Assembly: GCA_934561515.1 (NCBI GenBank)
Contig: CAKTGM010000005.1
Location: forward strand, 42,751-106,750
DNA from: an uncultured Oscillospiraceae bacterium
GTDB taxonomy: Bacteria; Bacillota; Clostridia; Oscillospirales; Oscillospiraceae
Direction: 5' to 3'
Length of the DNA stretch: 64,000 bases
Shown here: positions 49,331-58,338 of the stretch, in pieces
Position numbering within the stretch: the first letter of the stretch is position 1
How the letters are laid out: each line of letters begins with the position of its first letter
Program-made: the position numbers and the translations under genes
Notes under the pieces: generated by a model
Seen by the model: the letters and a program-made list of their open reading frames with translations, nothing else
What the model was told of the DNA's origin: nothing
Database searches by the model: none

Positions 49331-50890
49331 ATGTCTGAACTGAAAAAGAGAAATTTCCACGAGGCACAGTGGGACGAAGCCATCATCTATGAGCAGAGCG
49401 TGCCCGGCAGCCGCGGCATTCTGGTGCCCGATGTGTCCGAGGAGGCCGCGAAGCTCACCGGCGACGCCGCCTCGCTCATGCCCGCATCCCTCAAGCGGAA
49501 GAAGAAGCTGGACCTTCCGGAGCTTGCCCAGCCGCAGGTGCTGCGCCACTTCCTGCGCCTGTCGCAGGAGACCATCGGGCAGGATCTGAACGTCGACATC
49601 GGCCTTGGCACCTGCACGATGAAGTACAGCCCCAAGATCAATGAGCAGTTCGTCCGCTCCCGCAAGTTTACCGAGATGCACCCCTATCAGGACGACGAGA
49701 CCAGTCAGGGCGTGCTCAAGCTCATCTATGATTTCGAGCAGATCATGAAGGAGATCTCCGGCCTTGACGCCGTTTCCTTCCAGCCCGGCGGCGGCGGGCA
49801 GGGCATCTATGCCAACGCTGCCGTTCTCAAGCAGTATTTCCGCGACCGCGGCGAGGAGAACCAGCGCACCCAGATCATCACCACGATCCTCTCCCACCCC
49901 ATCGACTCCGCCGCACCCGCCACCAAGGGCTTTGAGGTCATCAGCCTCTATCCCGAGGCCAACGGCTACCCCAGCATCGAGGCGCTCAAGGCCGCTGTGA
50001 GCGAGAAGACCGCCGGCATTTTCATCACGAACCCCGAGGATACGGGCGTTTTCAACCCCATCATCCGCGAGTTTGTCGACATTGTGCACGAGGCGGGCGG
50101 CCTGTGCGTCTGCGACATGGCGGACTATAACGGGCTGTTCGGCATCGTGCGCGCCAAGGAGCTCGGCGCGGATCTGTGCCACTTCAACCTGCACAAGGCC
50201 TTTTCCTCTCCCCACGGCTGCATGGGCCCCGGCTGCGCGGCGCAGTGCGTGAGCGCGGAGCTTGAAAAGTATCTGCCCCGTCCCCGCGTCCGCTTTGACG
50301 GCGAAAAGTACTACACCGATTATGACGGCGCATCCTCCATCGGCAAGGTCCGCCAGTTCCACGGCTCTCTTGCGGCGGTGCTGCGCGCCTACGCATGGGT
50401 CATGAGCCTTGGCAAGGACGGGCTCAAGACCGTGGCGGAGACGGCCATTCTCAACAACAACTACATGATGAAGCGTATGCTCACCGAGGTCAAGGGCGTT
50501 TCGATGTCCTGGGCCGAGGAAGCGCCCAACCGCCTCGAACAGGTGCGCTACAGCTTTGAAAAGCTCTACAAGGATACCGGCGTGAGCGCCGAGGACGTCA
50601 ACCGCCACCTGCTCGACTTCGGCTTCCAGCGCTTCTTTGCGAGCCATCATCCGCTCATCGTGCCCGAGCCGTTCACGCCCGAGCCGACCGAGTCCTACTC
50701 CAAGGCGGATATCGACGAGTATGTCGACGCGCTCGTGCAGATCAGCAACGAGGCCTACACCACGCCCGAGGTCGTGCTCAACGCGCCATATGCAGGCCCC
50801 ATCTCCAAGCTGGAGAACGACCACATCAAGGACTGGCGCGAGCTGTGCGTGACGTGGCGCGCCTACAAGAAGCAAAATGGCCTCGCCTGA
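49331..50890 (+). CDS. gcvPB: Glycine dehydrogenase (decarboxylating) subunit 2
   Basis: C-terminal, PLP-binding half of P-protein, 519 residues; decarboxylates glycine and passes aminomethyl to GcvH lipoate. The PLP lysine is in NLHKAFSSPHGCMGPG. Also seen are LNVDIGLGTCTMKYSPK and FQPGGGGQG. ATG 49331 has GGGAGGG upstream. The last 14 bases overlap the next gene. It matches clostridial GcvPB well throughout. Confidence 0.96.
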   Translation: MSELKKRNFHEAQWDEAIIYEQSVPGSRGILVPDVSEEAAKLTGDAASLMPASLKRKKKLDLPELAQPQVLRHFLRLSQETIGQDLNVDIGLGTCTMKYSPKINEQFVRSRKFTEMHPYQDDETSQGVLKLIYDFEQIMKEISGLDAVSFQPGGGGQGIYANAAVLKQYFRDRGEENQRTQIITTILSHPIDSAAPATKGFEVISLYPEANGYPSIEALKAAVSEKTAGIFITNPEDTGVFNPIIREFVDIVHEAGGLCVCDMADYNGLFGIVRAKELGADLCHFNLHKAFSSPHGCMGPGCAAQCVSAELEKYLPRPRVRFDGEKYYTDYDGASSIGKVRQFHGSLAAVLRAYAWVMSLGKDGLKTVAETAILNNNYMMKRMLTEVKGVSMSWAEEAPNRLEQVRYSFEKLYKDTGVSAEDVNRHLLDFGFQRFFASHHPLIVPEPFTPEPTESYSKADIDEYVDALVQISNEAYTTPEVVLNAPYAGPISKLENDHIKDWRELCVTWRAYKKQNGLA

Positions 50891-52001
50891 GATCCGGCTC
50901 GGCCTCATCGTCAACCCCATCGCGGGCATGGGCGGCAAGGTCGCCCTCAAGGGAACGGACGGGCAGGCGGTGCTGAAAAAAGCGCGCGAAAAGGGCGCCG
51001 TGCCCGAGGCGAACTGCAAGGCCGAGCGCGCGCTTCGCCTGCTGGCGCCCCACCGAGGGCAGATCATGATCTACACCGCCTCCGGCGAGATGGGCGAGCG
51101 GCTGTGCCAAAAGCTCGACCTCCCCTATACCGTGGTTCATACGCAGTCTCAGCATGAGACTTCCTCTCTCGACACGATGGCTGCGGCGAAGAGCATCGCC
51201 GCAGCCTCTGTCGACCTGCTGCTCTTCGCGGGCGGCGACGGCACGGCCCGCAACATCTGCGAGGCCATCGGCGAGCGCGTGCCGGTGCTCGGCATCCCGG
51301 CGGGCGTGAAGATCCAGTCCGCCGTCTTTGCGCTCGACCCCGAGTCCGCGGGCATGATCGCCGCGGCGATCGCGCAGGGCACGGCGATGACGAGCGCGCA
51401 GCGCGAGGTCGTCGATCTCGACGAGGACGCGTACCGCACGGGCCATGTCTCCGCCAGACTCTACGGCGTGATGCGCGTGCCCGACCAGCCGGAGCGGCTT
51501 CAGTCGATGAAGCAGAGCGGCTTTTCGACCGAAAGCGACCAGATGAACGTCATCGCGGCGTATCTTGAAGAGCACATGGAGCCGGGCGTTTACTACGCCA
51601 TTGGCTCTGGGTCGTCCGCCAAATGCATCTCGCAGCGCCTCGGCGTCAGCTATGAGCTGCTGGGCGTGGATGTTGTAAAGGATAAGAAGCTTATCGCCAG
51701 GGACGTGACCGAGCGGCAGCTCTGGGAGTACGCCAAGGACGGCAATATGAAGATCATCGTCTCGCCCATCGGCGGGCAGGGCTTTGTCTTCGGCCGCGGC
51801 AACCACCAGTTCAGCGCCCGCATTTTAAAGGCCGTGGGGAAGGGAAACATCCAGATCATCTCCCCGGAGGCAAAGCTGCTTTCCATCCGTGACCATGCGC
51901 TGCACATCGACTGCGGCGACGCTGCGGTGAATGCATCGCTGCGCGGATACTACAGCGTTCTGTGCGGCTACGGCTACTTTGCGCAGCTGTGCTGCAAATA
52001 A
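50877..52001 (+). CDS. ATP-NAD/AcoX kinase family protein
   Basis: 374-residue protein of the NAD kinase superfamily, with GLIVNPIAGMGGKVALKGTDG at the N-terminus and FAGGDGTARNICEA, the GGDGT nucleotide motif. The architecture is closer to AcoX of acetoin operons than to housekeeping NAD kinase (longer, with a C-terminal GGQGFVFGRGNHQFS domain). Phosphorylation target is unknown. It starts 14 nt inside gcvPB and ends the five-gene operon. Confidence 0.87.
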   Translation: MASPEIRLGLIVNPIAGMGGKVALKGTDGQAVLKKAREKGAVPEANCKAERALRLLAPHRGQIMIYTASGEMGERLCQKLDLPYTVVHTQSQHETSSLDTMAAAKSIAAASVDLLLFAGGDGTARNICEAIGERVPVLGIPAGVKIQSAVFALDPESAGMIAAAIAQGTAMTSAQREVVDLDEDAYRTGHVSARLYGVMRVPDQPERLQSMKQSGFSTESDQMNVIAAYLEEHMEPGVYYAIGSGSSAKCISQRLGVSYELLGVDVVKDKKLIARDVTERQLWEYAKDGNMKIIVSPIGGQGFVFGRGNHQFSARILKAVGKGNIQIISPEAKLLSIRDHALHIDCGDAAVNASLRGYYSVLCGYGYFAQLCCK

Positions 52002-52004
52002 AGA

Positions 52005-52038
52005 AAAAAGGAGCAAGTCAGATGACTTGCTCCTTTTT
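52005..52038. terminator. Bidirectional terminator between AcoX-like gene and SH3 gene
   Basis: AAAAAGGAGCAAGTCA with its exact complement, 2-nt centre, T-runs on both strands. Confidence 0.92.
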
Positions 52039-52049
52039 GTGTGCTGTGC

Positions 52050-52583
52050 TCAGGATGCCGGGCGCGTGGTGACAAGGTAGTCGGAGTTGATCCAGCCGAA
52101 CTGGCCGCCCACGGCGACGAAGGTCCAGCCGTCCTGCTTGGCTGCCGCCTGCACCTCGGTGCCGAGGGAGACGGTCGTGATCTTATCGTAGCTCGTGCTC
52201 GGGCCGCCGCGCAGATTCACGCCTCCGGTGGTGTAGTAGATGTAATACTTATCGTAAACGGAAGCGGGCTTGACCTGCACCTCGCTGTGGCCCGTGAGAT
52301 CGAGCCAGTCGATCACATCGCCGTTCGCGCTGCCGGCGCTGCCGTCGTTCGCTCCGTCCTCAGCGCCGTCCGCATCGCCGTCCGGCATACCGCTCTGCGA
52401 CGTGCCCTTTTGCAGCTGCTCGATCTTCGTGCGCGCATCGGTAAGGTCGCGGCGCGCGGAGCGCAGCTTGGCGTTCAGCACGAACACCGTGACGAGCAGC
52501 ACGATCACGATCCCCAGAAGCGACATAAACAGTGTATACAGCGGATTGCGCCGCGGCTTGCGGCTGACTCGGCGTCCACTCAT
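52050..52583 (-). CDS. Membrane-anchored SH3-domain protein
   Basis: 177-residue protein: basic N-terminus, one membrane helix (about residues 20-42), a short coiled coil (about 45-62), a Gly/Asp/Ala-rich linker and a C-terminal bacterial SH3 domain (about 115-175) with GGVNLRGGPSTSYDKI and FGWINSDYL. It probably binds the cell wall outside the membrane. ATG 52581-52583 is chosen for AAAGGAGG; a slightly longer frame exists. Monocistronic, convergent with the AcoX-like gene. Confidence 0.85.
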   Translation of the reverse strand: MSGRRVSRKPRRNPLYTLFMSLLGIVIVLLVTVFVLNAKLRSARRDLTDARTKIEQLQKGTSQSGMPDGDADGAEDGANDGSAGSANGDVIDWLDLTGHSEVQVKPASVYDKYYIYYTTGGVNLRGGPSTSYDKITTVSLGTEVQAAAKQDGWTFVAVGGQFGWINSDYLVTTRPAS

Positions 52584-52627
52584 ATTCCGTTCCTCCTTTA
52601 ACAAGCGTTTGGAATTTGCTCACCCTT

Positions 52628-52656
52628 ATTTTACAGAATTCGACCGCCCCGGTCAA
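52628..52656 (-). promoter_or_regulatory. Promoter of SH3-domain gene
   Basis: Minus strand TTGACC (52651-52656), 17 bp, TAAAAT (52628-52633). Confidence 0.8.
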
Positions 52657-52700
52657 GGGCCTTTCCTCTTTAGACGCACAAATTCATAAAAAGTTCCGAG

Positions 52701-52731
52701 AAAAAGGGGGACGGCAAGCCGTCTCCCTTTT
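52701..52731 (-). terminator. Terminator after antiporter gene
   Basis: Stem GGGAGACGGC with GCCGTCCCCC (one wobble), flanked by A-run and T-run on the minus strand. Confidence 0.8.
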
Positions 52732-52738
52732 CATGCGT

Positions 52739-54067
52739 TTATTTTTTGTTCGCGCGCTCCTTGCGGCGCTCGAGAAGCTCCTTGGGCTCAGCCTCGGCAA
52801 GCTTGCGCTCGCGGCGCTCGAGCACCTCTCTGGGCTTTTCGGTGATCGCGCCGGCTGCCTTGAGGGATTCCTTCGTCGCCACCGGGCCGACCAGCTCATA
52901 GACGAGCACGGAGAAGAGGATGATGTTGCGGATCAGCTCGCCGTCCGCGCCGAGCGCCTGCGCGCTCACGCACATACCGAGCGCCACGCCCTCCTGCGGC
53001 AGCAGCATGATGCCGAGGTACTTCTGCACCGTGTGATCGCAGTGCACCGCCTTGGCAGACCACCGCGCGCCGAGGTACTTACCGGCCGAGCGCGCGATGA
53101 TGTACACAACGCCGATGAGCACGAGCACGCCCTGCGTGAAGACGCTCAGGCGCAGGTTCGCACCGCTGACGACGAAGAACACCGCGAGCATCGGCGTGCT
53201 CCACTTGTCCGCGCGCTCCATGAGATCGTCAGACAGCGGGCAGATGTTGCAGAACACCGTGCCGAGCATCATGCACACGAGCAGCGGAGAAAAGCCGCAC
53301 TCCGTCCCTGCGACGGTGAATTCCGCCGCCGAGAGGCCGACCATCATGAAGATGAAGGAAATGCTCAGCGACAGACGGTTGGAGTTCGAGCGGAACATCG
53401 TTTCAAGCTTCGTGAGGATGAAGCCCGCGACCGCGCCGAGCAGCAGCGAGCCGACGATCTCGATGAGCGGGGAGAGCAGGATGCTTGCAGCGCTGAACTG
53501 CGCGCTGTCCATCGCGCGGGCAATGCCGAAGGACACGGCAAACGCGATGAGGCCCACCGCATCGTCGAGCGCGACGATCGGCAGCAGAAGATCGGTCAGC
53601 TCGCCCTTGGCCTTGTACTGGCGCACGACCATCAGCGTGGTCGCGGGCGCGGTGGCCGTGGCGATCGCGCCGAGGGTGATCGCCGCGGGGACGGAGAGCA
53701 CGTCGGGGCGCATGAAGTGGAACGCAACAAGCGCGACATCGACAAAGGCGAGCGCGGCAAGGGCCTGCAAAACGCCGATGACCATGGCCTGCTTGCCGGT
53801 CTTTTTGAGCTGGCTGAGGCGGAACTCGTTGCCGATGGAAAAGGCGATGAAGCCCATCGCCACATCAGAGATCATGCTCAGCGTCTCGACCTGATCGTAG
53901 CTTGAAAAGCCGAGGCCGGGGATGCCGAGCCTGCCGAGCACGAAGGGCCCGATCAGAACGCCCGTCACAAGAAAGGCCGTGACATCAGGCAGGTGCCAGC
54001 GGCTGAAAATACGCGTCATCAAAAGCCCTGCGAGCAGCGCAAAGGCCAGATTCAGGATGGCAGTCAT
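52739..54067 (-). CDS. CPA2-type cation/proton antiporter
   Basis: Kef/Nap-type monovalent cation:H+ antiporter, 442 residues, about 12-13 membrane segments. Family features are TAFLVTGVLIGPFVLG, the TATAPATTLMVVRQY stretch, and LLPIVALDDAVGLIAF with the Asp-Asp pair of the ion site. The last 45 residues are a highly charged cytoplasmic tail (many Glu/Arg/Lys), with no TrkA-N domain. ATG 54065-54067 follows GAAGGTG; the frame is open further but has no site. Confidence 0.92.
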   Translation of the reverse strand: MTAILNLAFALLAGLLMTRIFSRWHLPDVTAFLVTGVLIGPFVLGRLGIPGLGFSSYDQVETLSMISDVAMGFIAFSIGNEFRLSQLKKTGKQAMVIGVLQALAALAFVDVALVAFHFMRPDVLSVPAAITLGAIATATAPATTLMVVRQYKAKGELTDLLLPIVALDDAVGLIAFAVSFGIARAMDSAQFSAASILLSPLIEIVGSLLLGAVAGFILTKLETMFRSNSNRLSLSISFIFMMVGLSAAEFTVAGTECGFSPLLVCMMLGTVFCNICPLSDDLMERADKWSTPMLAVFFVVSGANLRLSVFTQGVLVLIGVVYIIARSAGKYLGARWSAKAVHCDHTVQKYLGIMLLPQEGVALGMCVSAQALGADGELIRNIILFSVLVYELVGPVATKESLKAAGAITEKPREVLERRERKLAEAEPKELLERRKERANKK

Positions 54068-54120
54068 AATTACACCTTCACAAGAAATAATCGCGGGCGA
54101 AGCAATTGCCCAAGGCATGT

Positions 54121-54149
54121 ATTGTAGCCTGTTTGCAGGCGAAATGCAA
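54121..54149 (-). promoter_or_regulatory. Promoter of antiporter gene
   Basis: Minus strand TTGCAT (54144-54149), 17 bp, TACAAT (54121-54126). Confidence 0.75.
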
Positions 54150-54179
54150 GCTGTTTTACAAATTTAATGCTGAAATGAG

Positions 54180-54210
54180 ACAAAACGGCGCATTTTCTGC
54201 GCCGTTTTGT
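54180..54210 (-). terminator. Terminator after MocR-type gene
   Basis: 13-bp perfect stem ACAAAACGGCGCA with a 5-nt loop, 9 bp after the stop codon. Confidence 0.85.
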
Positions 54211-54219
54211 TCTGAAGCG

Positions 54220-55695
54220 CTATCGCATTGTCCGGATGAGCGAAGAGAGCGTGCGCACCCCGCGCTCCATCTCCTCGCAGGGGAGGTAGCCGTAGGTCAG
54301 GCGGATGGAGGAGGAATGCCCGCGGTCGTAAACGCCGCCGGGCATGATGAGGAGCTTTTCCTGTAAGGCAAGGTTAAAAAGCTTCTCGGCGGAGACGCGG
54401 TTTTTGAGCCGCACCCAGACGAAAAAGCTGCCGCTTGGGGCGCTCCATTCGGCAAGATCGGAGAAGTAGCGCTCCAGAAGGCGCATCATAAAGTCGCGGC
54501 GACCGGCGAGCCGGCTGCGGATGTTCTGCACGCCCTGTTCGTAAAGGCCGGTCTCCAGCAGCTCCTCGGCAACCTGCTGGGTCAGCACGCTCACGCCGTA
54601 GTCCATCTGCATCTTCACGTCTGCAAGCCGCTGCACAACGGCCTCGGGCCCTACGAGCCAGCCGAGGCGCAGACCCGGTGCGAAGCACTTCGACAGCGAG
54701 CCGATGTACACGACGTTGCCGTGCCCGTCGAGCGACTTGATCGGCGGGGGAGGGGGCGCGTCGAGCCAGAGATCGCGGAACACATCGTCCTCGATGATGG
54801 GGATGTGGGCATCGTTGCAGTATTTCAGGAGCTTTTCCCGGCGCGACATCGGCATGACGATGCCCGTCGGGTTCTGGAAGGTCGGGATGGTGTAGAGCAG
54901 GGCGTGGCTGGTGTCGTTCTGCGTCTCGCGCGACATCCACGGCAGCGGGCCGTCTTCGTCCATCGGCATGCTGCAAAGCCGCGCGCCGACGGACTGGAAG
55001 ATGTTCAGCGAGCTCAAGTACGAGGGCGCCTCGACGCAGACCTTTGCCCCCGGCTGGACAATGCCGGTGGAGATGAGCTGCAAGGCTTGCAGCGCGCCCG
55101 AAACGATCAGGATGGAGGAGATCGGCACGTTGATGCCGATCTTTTGCAGATAGCGGCGCAGCGCTTCGCGCAGGCTCGGAAGACCCAGCGGGTCGGGGTA
55201 GTTCATAAAAAGGCTGCGCTCGCCGAGCGAGAGGTTGGAGAGCACCTGCTTGGCGATGGCGGTCTGCATGAGGTCGGGCGAAAGCTCTCCGGTGCTCATG
55301 CGGATGATCCCCTCTTCAAATTCAAGGTGGTTGACCATCTGCACGGTCGGCACATTCGGGCGGAAGCTGCCGCCGCGGATATAGCTCTGCCAGTCGGGGG
55401 CCTTGTCCTGCATCAGCAGCGACCAGCTGCCGCTGGCGATGTGCGTTCCGCCGCCGTAGCTGCTCTCGATGAGCCCCAGGGAGGCGAGCTCGTCCATGGC
55501 CTCAACGATGGTGCTGCGGTTCACGCCGAAAAGCTCGGAGAGCTTGCGCTGCGAGGGCAGCGCCTGCCCGCTGCCCCAGTCGCCGGAGGAAATGCGATGG
55601 CTGATGTAGGAGACGATCTGCGCATAGATCGGCTCTTTGGACTGCCGGTCCGGCTTCCAGTCGATCGTCACCATTTTCTGCTTCTGAGCCTGCAT
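54220..55695 (-). CDS. MocR/PdxR-type transcriptional regulator (GntR HTH plus aminotransferase)
   Basis: 491-residue regulator: GntR winged HTH (about residues 10-85, with ISSGDWGSGQALPSQRKLSELFGVNRST) fused to a class I aminotransferase domain. The PLP lysine is in IGSLSKCFAPGLRLGW; NPTG and the Tyr in LLYTIPTFQNPTG are also in place. Such proteins sense PLP or an amino compound. Divergent from the decayed amidohydrolase locus, which may have been its target. ATG 55693-55695 follows GGGGTGAG. Confidence 0.92.
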   Translation of the reverse strand: MQAQKQKMVTIDWKPDRQSKEPIYAQIVSYISHRISSGDWGSGQALPSQRKLSELFGVNRSTIVEAMDELASLGLIESSYGGGTHIASGSWSLLMQDKAPDWQSYIRGGSFRPNVPTVQMVNHLEFEEGIIRMSTGELSPDLMQTAIAKQVLSNLSLGERSLFMNYPDPLGLPSLREALRRYLQKIGINVPISSILIVSGALQALQLISTGIVQPGAKVCVEAPSYLSSLNIFQSVGARLCSMPMDEDGPLPWMSRETQNDTSHALLYTIPTFQNPTGIVMPMSRREKLLKYCNDAHIPIIEDDVFRDLWLDAPPPPPIKSLDGHGNVVYIGSLSKCFAPGLRLGWLVGPEAVVQRLADVKMQMDYGVSVLTQQVAEELLETGLYEQGVQNIRSRLAGRRDFMMRLLERYFSDLAEWSAPSGSFFVWVRLKNRVSAEKLFNLALQEKLLIMPGGVYDRGHSSSIRLTYGYLPCEEMERGVRTLSSLIRTMR

Positions 55696-55743
55696 GGTCT
55701 GCTCACCCCGCCCCTTCAACATTCAGATTCTTTTAATATAGGT

Positions 55744-55772
55744 ATCATACCCTGTTTTGCGGAGCAAGTCAA
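55744..55772 (-). promoter_or_regulatory. Promoter of MocR-type gene
   Basis: Minus strand TTGACT (55767-55772), 17 bp, TATGAT (55744-55749). Confidence 0.8.
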
Positions 55773-55859
55773 CCAAAAGCGGGGGCGGGGGAGCGCCGCG
55801 CCGCGACAGCCTCCGTGGGTATGTCATGCGCCGTTTTCGCAAAAAGACAATATTTATGC

Positions 55860-55888
55860 TTGACATTCTGCCGGATTTGTGTAATCAT
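55860..55888 (+). promoter_or_regulatory. Possible promoter of amidohydrolase remnant
   Basis: TTGACA (55860-55865), 17 bp, AATCAT with TG at 55880-55881. The following leader of about 210 nt is AT-rich compared with its surroundings; I see no gene or known RNA in 55773-56107. Confidence 0.45.
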
Positions 55889-56107
55889 ACATGCTGTCGT
55901 TCGCGAAGCTCTGGCGCGGGACGGCTGGACCAACCATTCTTTCGCGCTGCTGTGATAAATTTGGTTGGCATCAATTCTTTTGTTTGGTTGTGTTCATTTA
56001 TAGCAAATGCAATTAACATAAGTGACATAAAAGAACAGCATAGCAAAGAGCGAATGAGTGAAAATGTATAATTCGCTGAGACATCCGGAAAAGGAGGATG
56101 ATGGCAG

Positions 56108-57652
56108 ATGTTCCATTCGACGGCCTATGTAAACGGCAGCGTTTATACCATGGAGCGCGAGGGCGAAAGATGCTCTGCCTTCGTTGTGCAGGACGGGAAG
56201 TTCGTTTACTGCGGCGGCGACGATGCGGCGAAAAGGCTTGCAGACGAGGTCGTTGATCTGCATGGCGCGGCGGTGCTGCCCGGCATGATCGACACGCACC
56301 AGCACCTTCTGGCGTATGCAAGCGGCCTGAGCAAGCTGAACCTGAAGGCGGCAAGATCGCTTGAGCAGCTCAAGCAGATGCTGCGCGACTATGCAAAGGA
56401 CGTGCCCGCGGGCGAATGGATCCTCGGCGTCGGCTTTGACAACGAAAAATTTGAAGGCAGCAAGACGATGCCCTCCCGCTGGGATCTGGACGAGGCCTGC
56501 GCTGACCATCCGGTGATCCTCTCCCGCTACTGTCTGCATTTCTTCTCCGCAAACTCCATGGCGCTTGCGCGCGGCGGCATCGACCGCAGCTACAAGCCCC
56601 CTGTTGCGGGCAACGTCAAATACGACGAGCGCGGCGAGCCGAACGGCGTTATCTGCGACGGCGCGGCGACCCATGTGCTCTCAATCGTGCCGGACAAGCT
56701 CGCCTCCTTCGAGGCAAAAAAGGAGATCCTCGTCAAGGCCCTCCGTCAGCTCAACGCCTACGGCCTGACGGGCGTGCATCCCATTCAGGGCAGGCACTGC
56801 GACCTGATGGAGTACACTGATCTCTATCAGGCGCTCAAGGACGAAGGCCGCCTGACGGCGCGCATCTACATCAACTACGATGAGCTGCCGGGGTGAAGCA
56901 TCCGCACGGGGCTTGGCGACGAGCTGCTGCGCTTCGGCTTTTACAAGTCCTACATGGACGGCAACCTCAGCGGCCGCACTGCCTTTATGCTCGAACCCTA
57001 CAGCGACGCGCCCGACACCGCGGGCGTTTGCAACTACGACAGTCAGGAGGCCATCACCGCGCGTCTGCGCGAGGGCTACCGAAGGGGGATGCAGATCGGC
57101 GTGCACGCCATCGGCGACCGCGCGGCGGATATGCTCATCACCGCGATCGAGACGATCTATCGAGAAGAGCCCCATCCCGACCCGCGCTTCCGCCTCATCC
57201 ACATGACCACGCTCAACGCATCCCTCGTCGAGCGCATGAGCAGGCTCCCCGTCATCGTGGACGTGCAGCCGGTGTTCATTCCCATCAACGTCCGCAGCGC
57301 GGACAGCCGCATGGGAGACACCGAGCGCGGCGCCTACACCTTCGCCTATAAGAAGATGCTGGACGCGGGGCTGATGCTCACCGGCGGCTCGGACAGCCCC
57401 TGCGACTCGTTTAACCCGCTCGACGGCGTTTATGCGATGGTGAACCGCAAGGATTACACCGGATATCCCGAGGGCGGATGGCATCCGCAGGAGTGCATCG
57501 GCGTTTATGACGCGCTGCGGATGTACACCTACAACGCCGCCTACGCCTCCTTCGAGGAGGACATCAAGGGCACGATCAGGGAAGGCAAGCTTGCCGACTT
57601 TGTCGTTCTCGACGCCGACGTTTTCAAGGTCGATCCGATGAAGATCAAGGAT
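56108..57652 (+). pseudogene. YtcJ-like amidohydrolase, broken by in-frame TGA and fused at its end
   Basis: Metal-dependent hydrolase of the Amidohydro_3 group, about 515 codons. Metal ligands are present: DTHQH, the Lys/Asp block YKSYMDGNLSGRTA, GVHAIGDRA, RLIHM and GGSDSPCD. A TGA at 56894-56896 interrupts the frame between ELPG and SIRTGLGDELL; translation continues in the same frame afterwards with no other defect. No ribosome site precedes the next ATG (56954). The protein then lacks its last 15 or so residues because it runs directly into TRAP permease sequence. Two separate defects favour decay; selenocysteine at the TGA is a less likely option. Confidence 0.8.
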
Positions 57653-58270
57653 ACATGGCTTGCCCTGATGGTCCCTGTCATTATCCTCGGCGGCATCTAT
57701 GCCGGTGTCTTCACACCGACCGAGTCCGCGGTCGTCGGCATCGTCTACACCCTGATCGTCGGCATTTTCGTCTACAAGGAGCTGACGCTTGCCACCATCT
57801 ACGACGCGCTGCGCGAATCCGTTCTGGTCAACGGCCAGACGATGTTCCTCGTCGGCTTCTCCATGGGCTTCGCCCGCTTCCTGACGATGTCTCAGATCCC
57901 CGCGTCCATCGCGGCCAAGATCGGCGGCATCGACAGCAAGGTCATCGTGTTTTTGATGATCAACCTCTTCCTGCTCGTCGTCGGCTGCTTTATCGACAAC
58001 ATCTCCTCCATGCTCATCCTCACGCCGATCTTCCTGCCCATCGTGAAGAGCTACGGCATGGACCCCATCCAGTTCGGCATTGTGATGACCGTCAACCTCT
58101 GCATCGGCTTCATCACCCCGCCCTATGGCGCGAATCTCTTCATCGCAAGCGCCATCTCCAATGTTCCCATCATGAATATTGCCAAGAAGATCATGCCGAT
58201 GATCGGCGCGATGCTTATCGTGCTGATGCTGCTGACCTTCATCCCCGCGCTGAGCACCTTTGCCCTGTAA
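57653..58270 (+). pseudogene. C-terminal half of TRAP large permease (DctM), fused in frame
   Basis: About 205 residues matching the second half of DctM: VPVIILGGIYAGVFTPTESAVVG, a GCFIDNISSMLILTPIFLPI segment and NLCIGFITPPYGANLFIAS. The N-terminal half and the DctP and DctQ genes are absent. The frame continues directly from the amidohydrolase (KIKDT to WLALMVP). A deletion that joined an amidohydrolase gene to a neighbouring dctM explains it best; an assembly join is the other explanation. Not expected to form a working transporter. Confidence 0.85.
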
Positions 58271-58298
58271 GAGTTCATCCCTCATCCTCTTTGAAGAA

Positions 58299-58336
58299 GA
58301 AGCCCTCCGGCATAAGCCGGAGGGCTTCCTCTCTTT
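58299..58336. terminator. Bidirectional terminator after dctM remnant
   Basis: 13-bp stem GAAGCCCTCCGGC, ATAA loop; T-rich on the plus side, shared with the convergent NifX-like gene. Confidence 0.85.
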
Positions 58337-58338
58337 TC

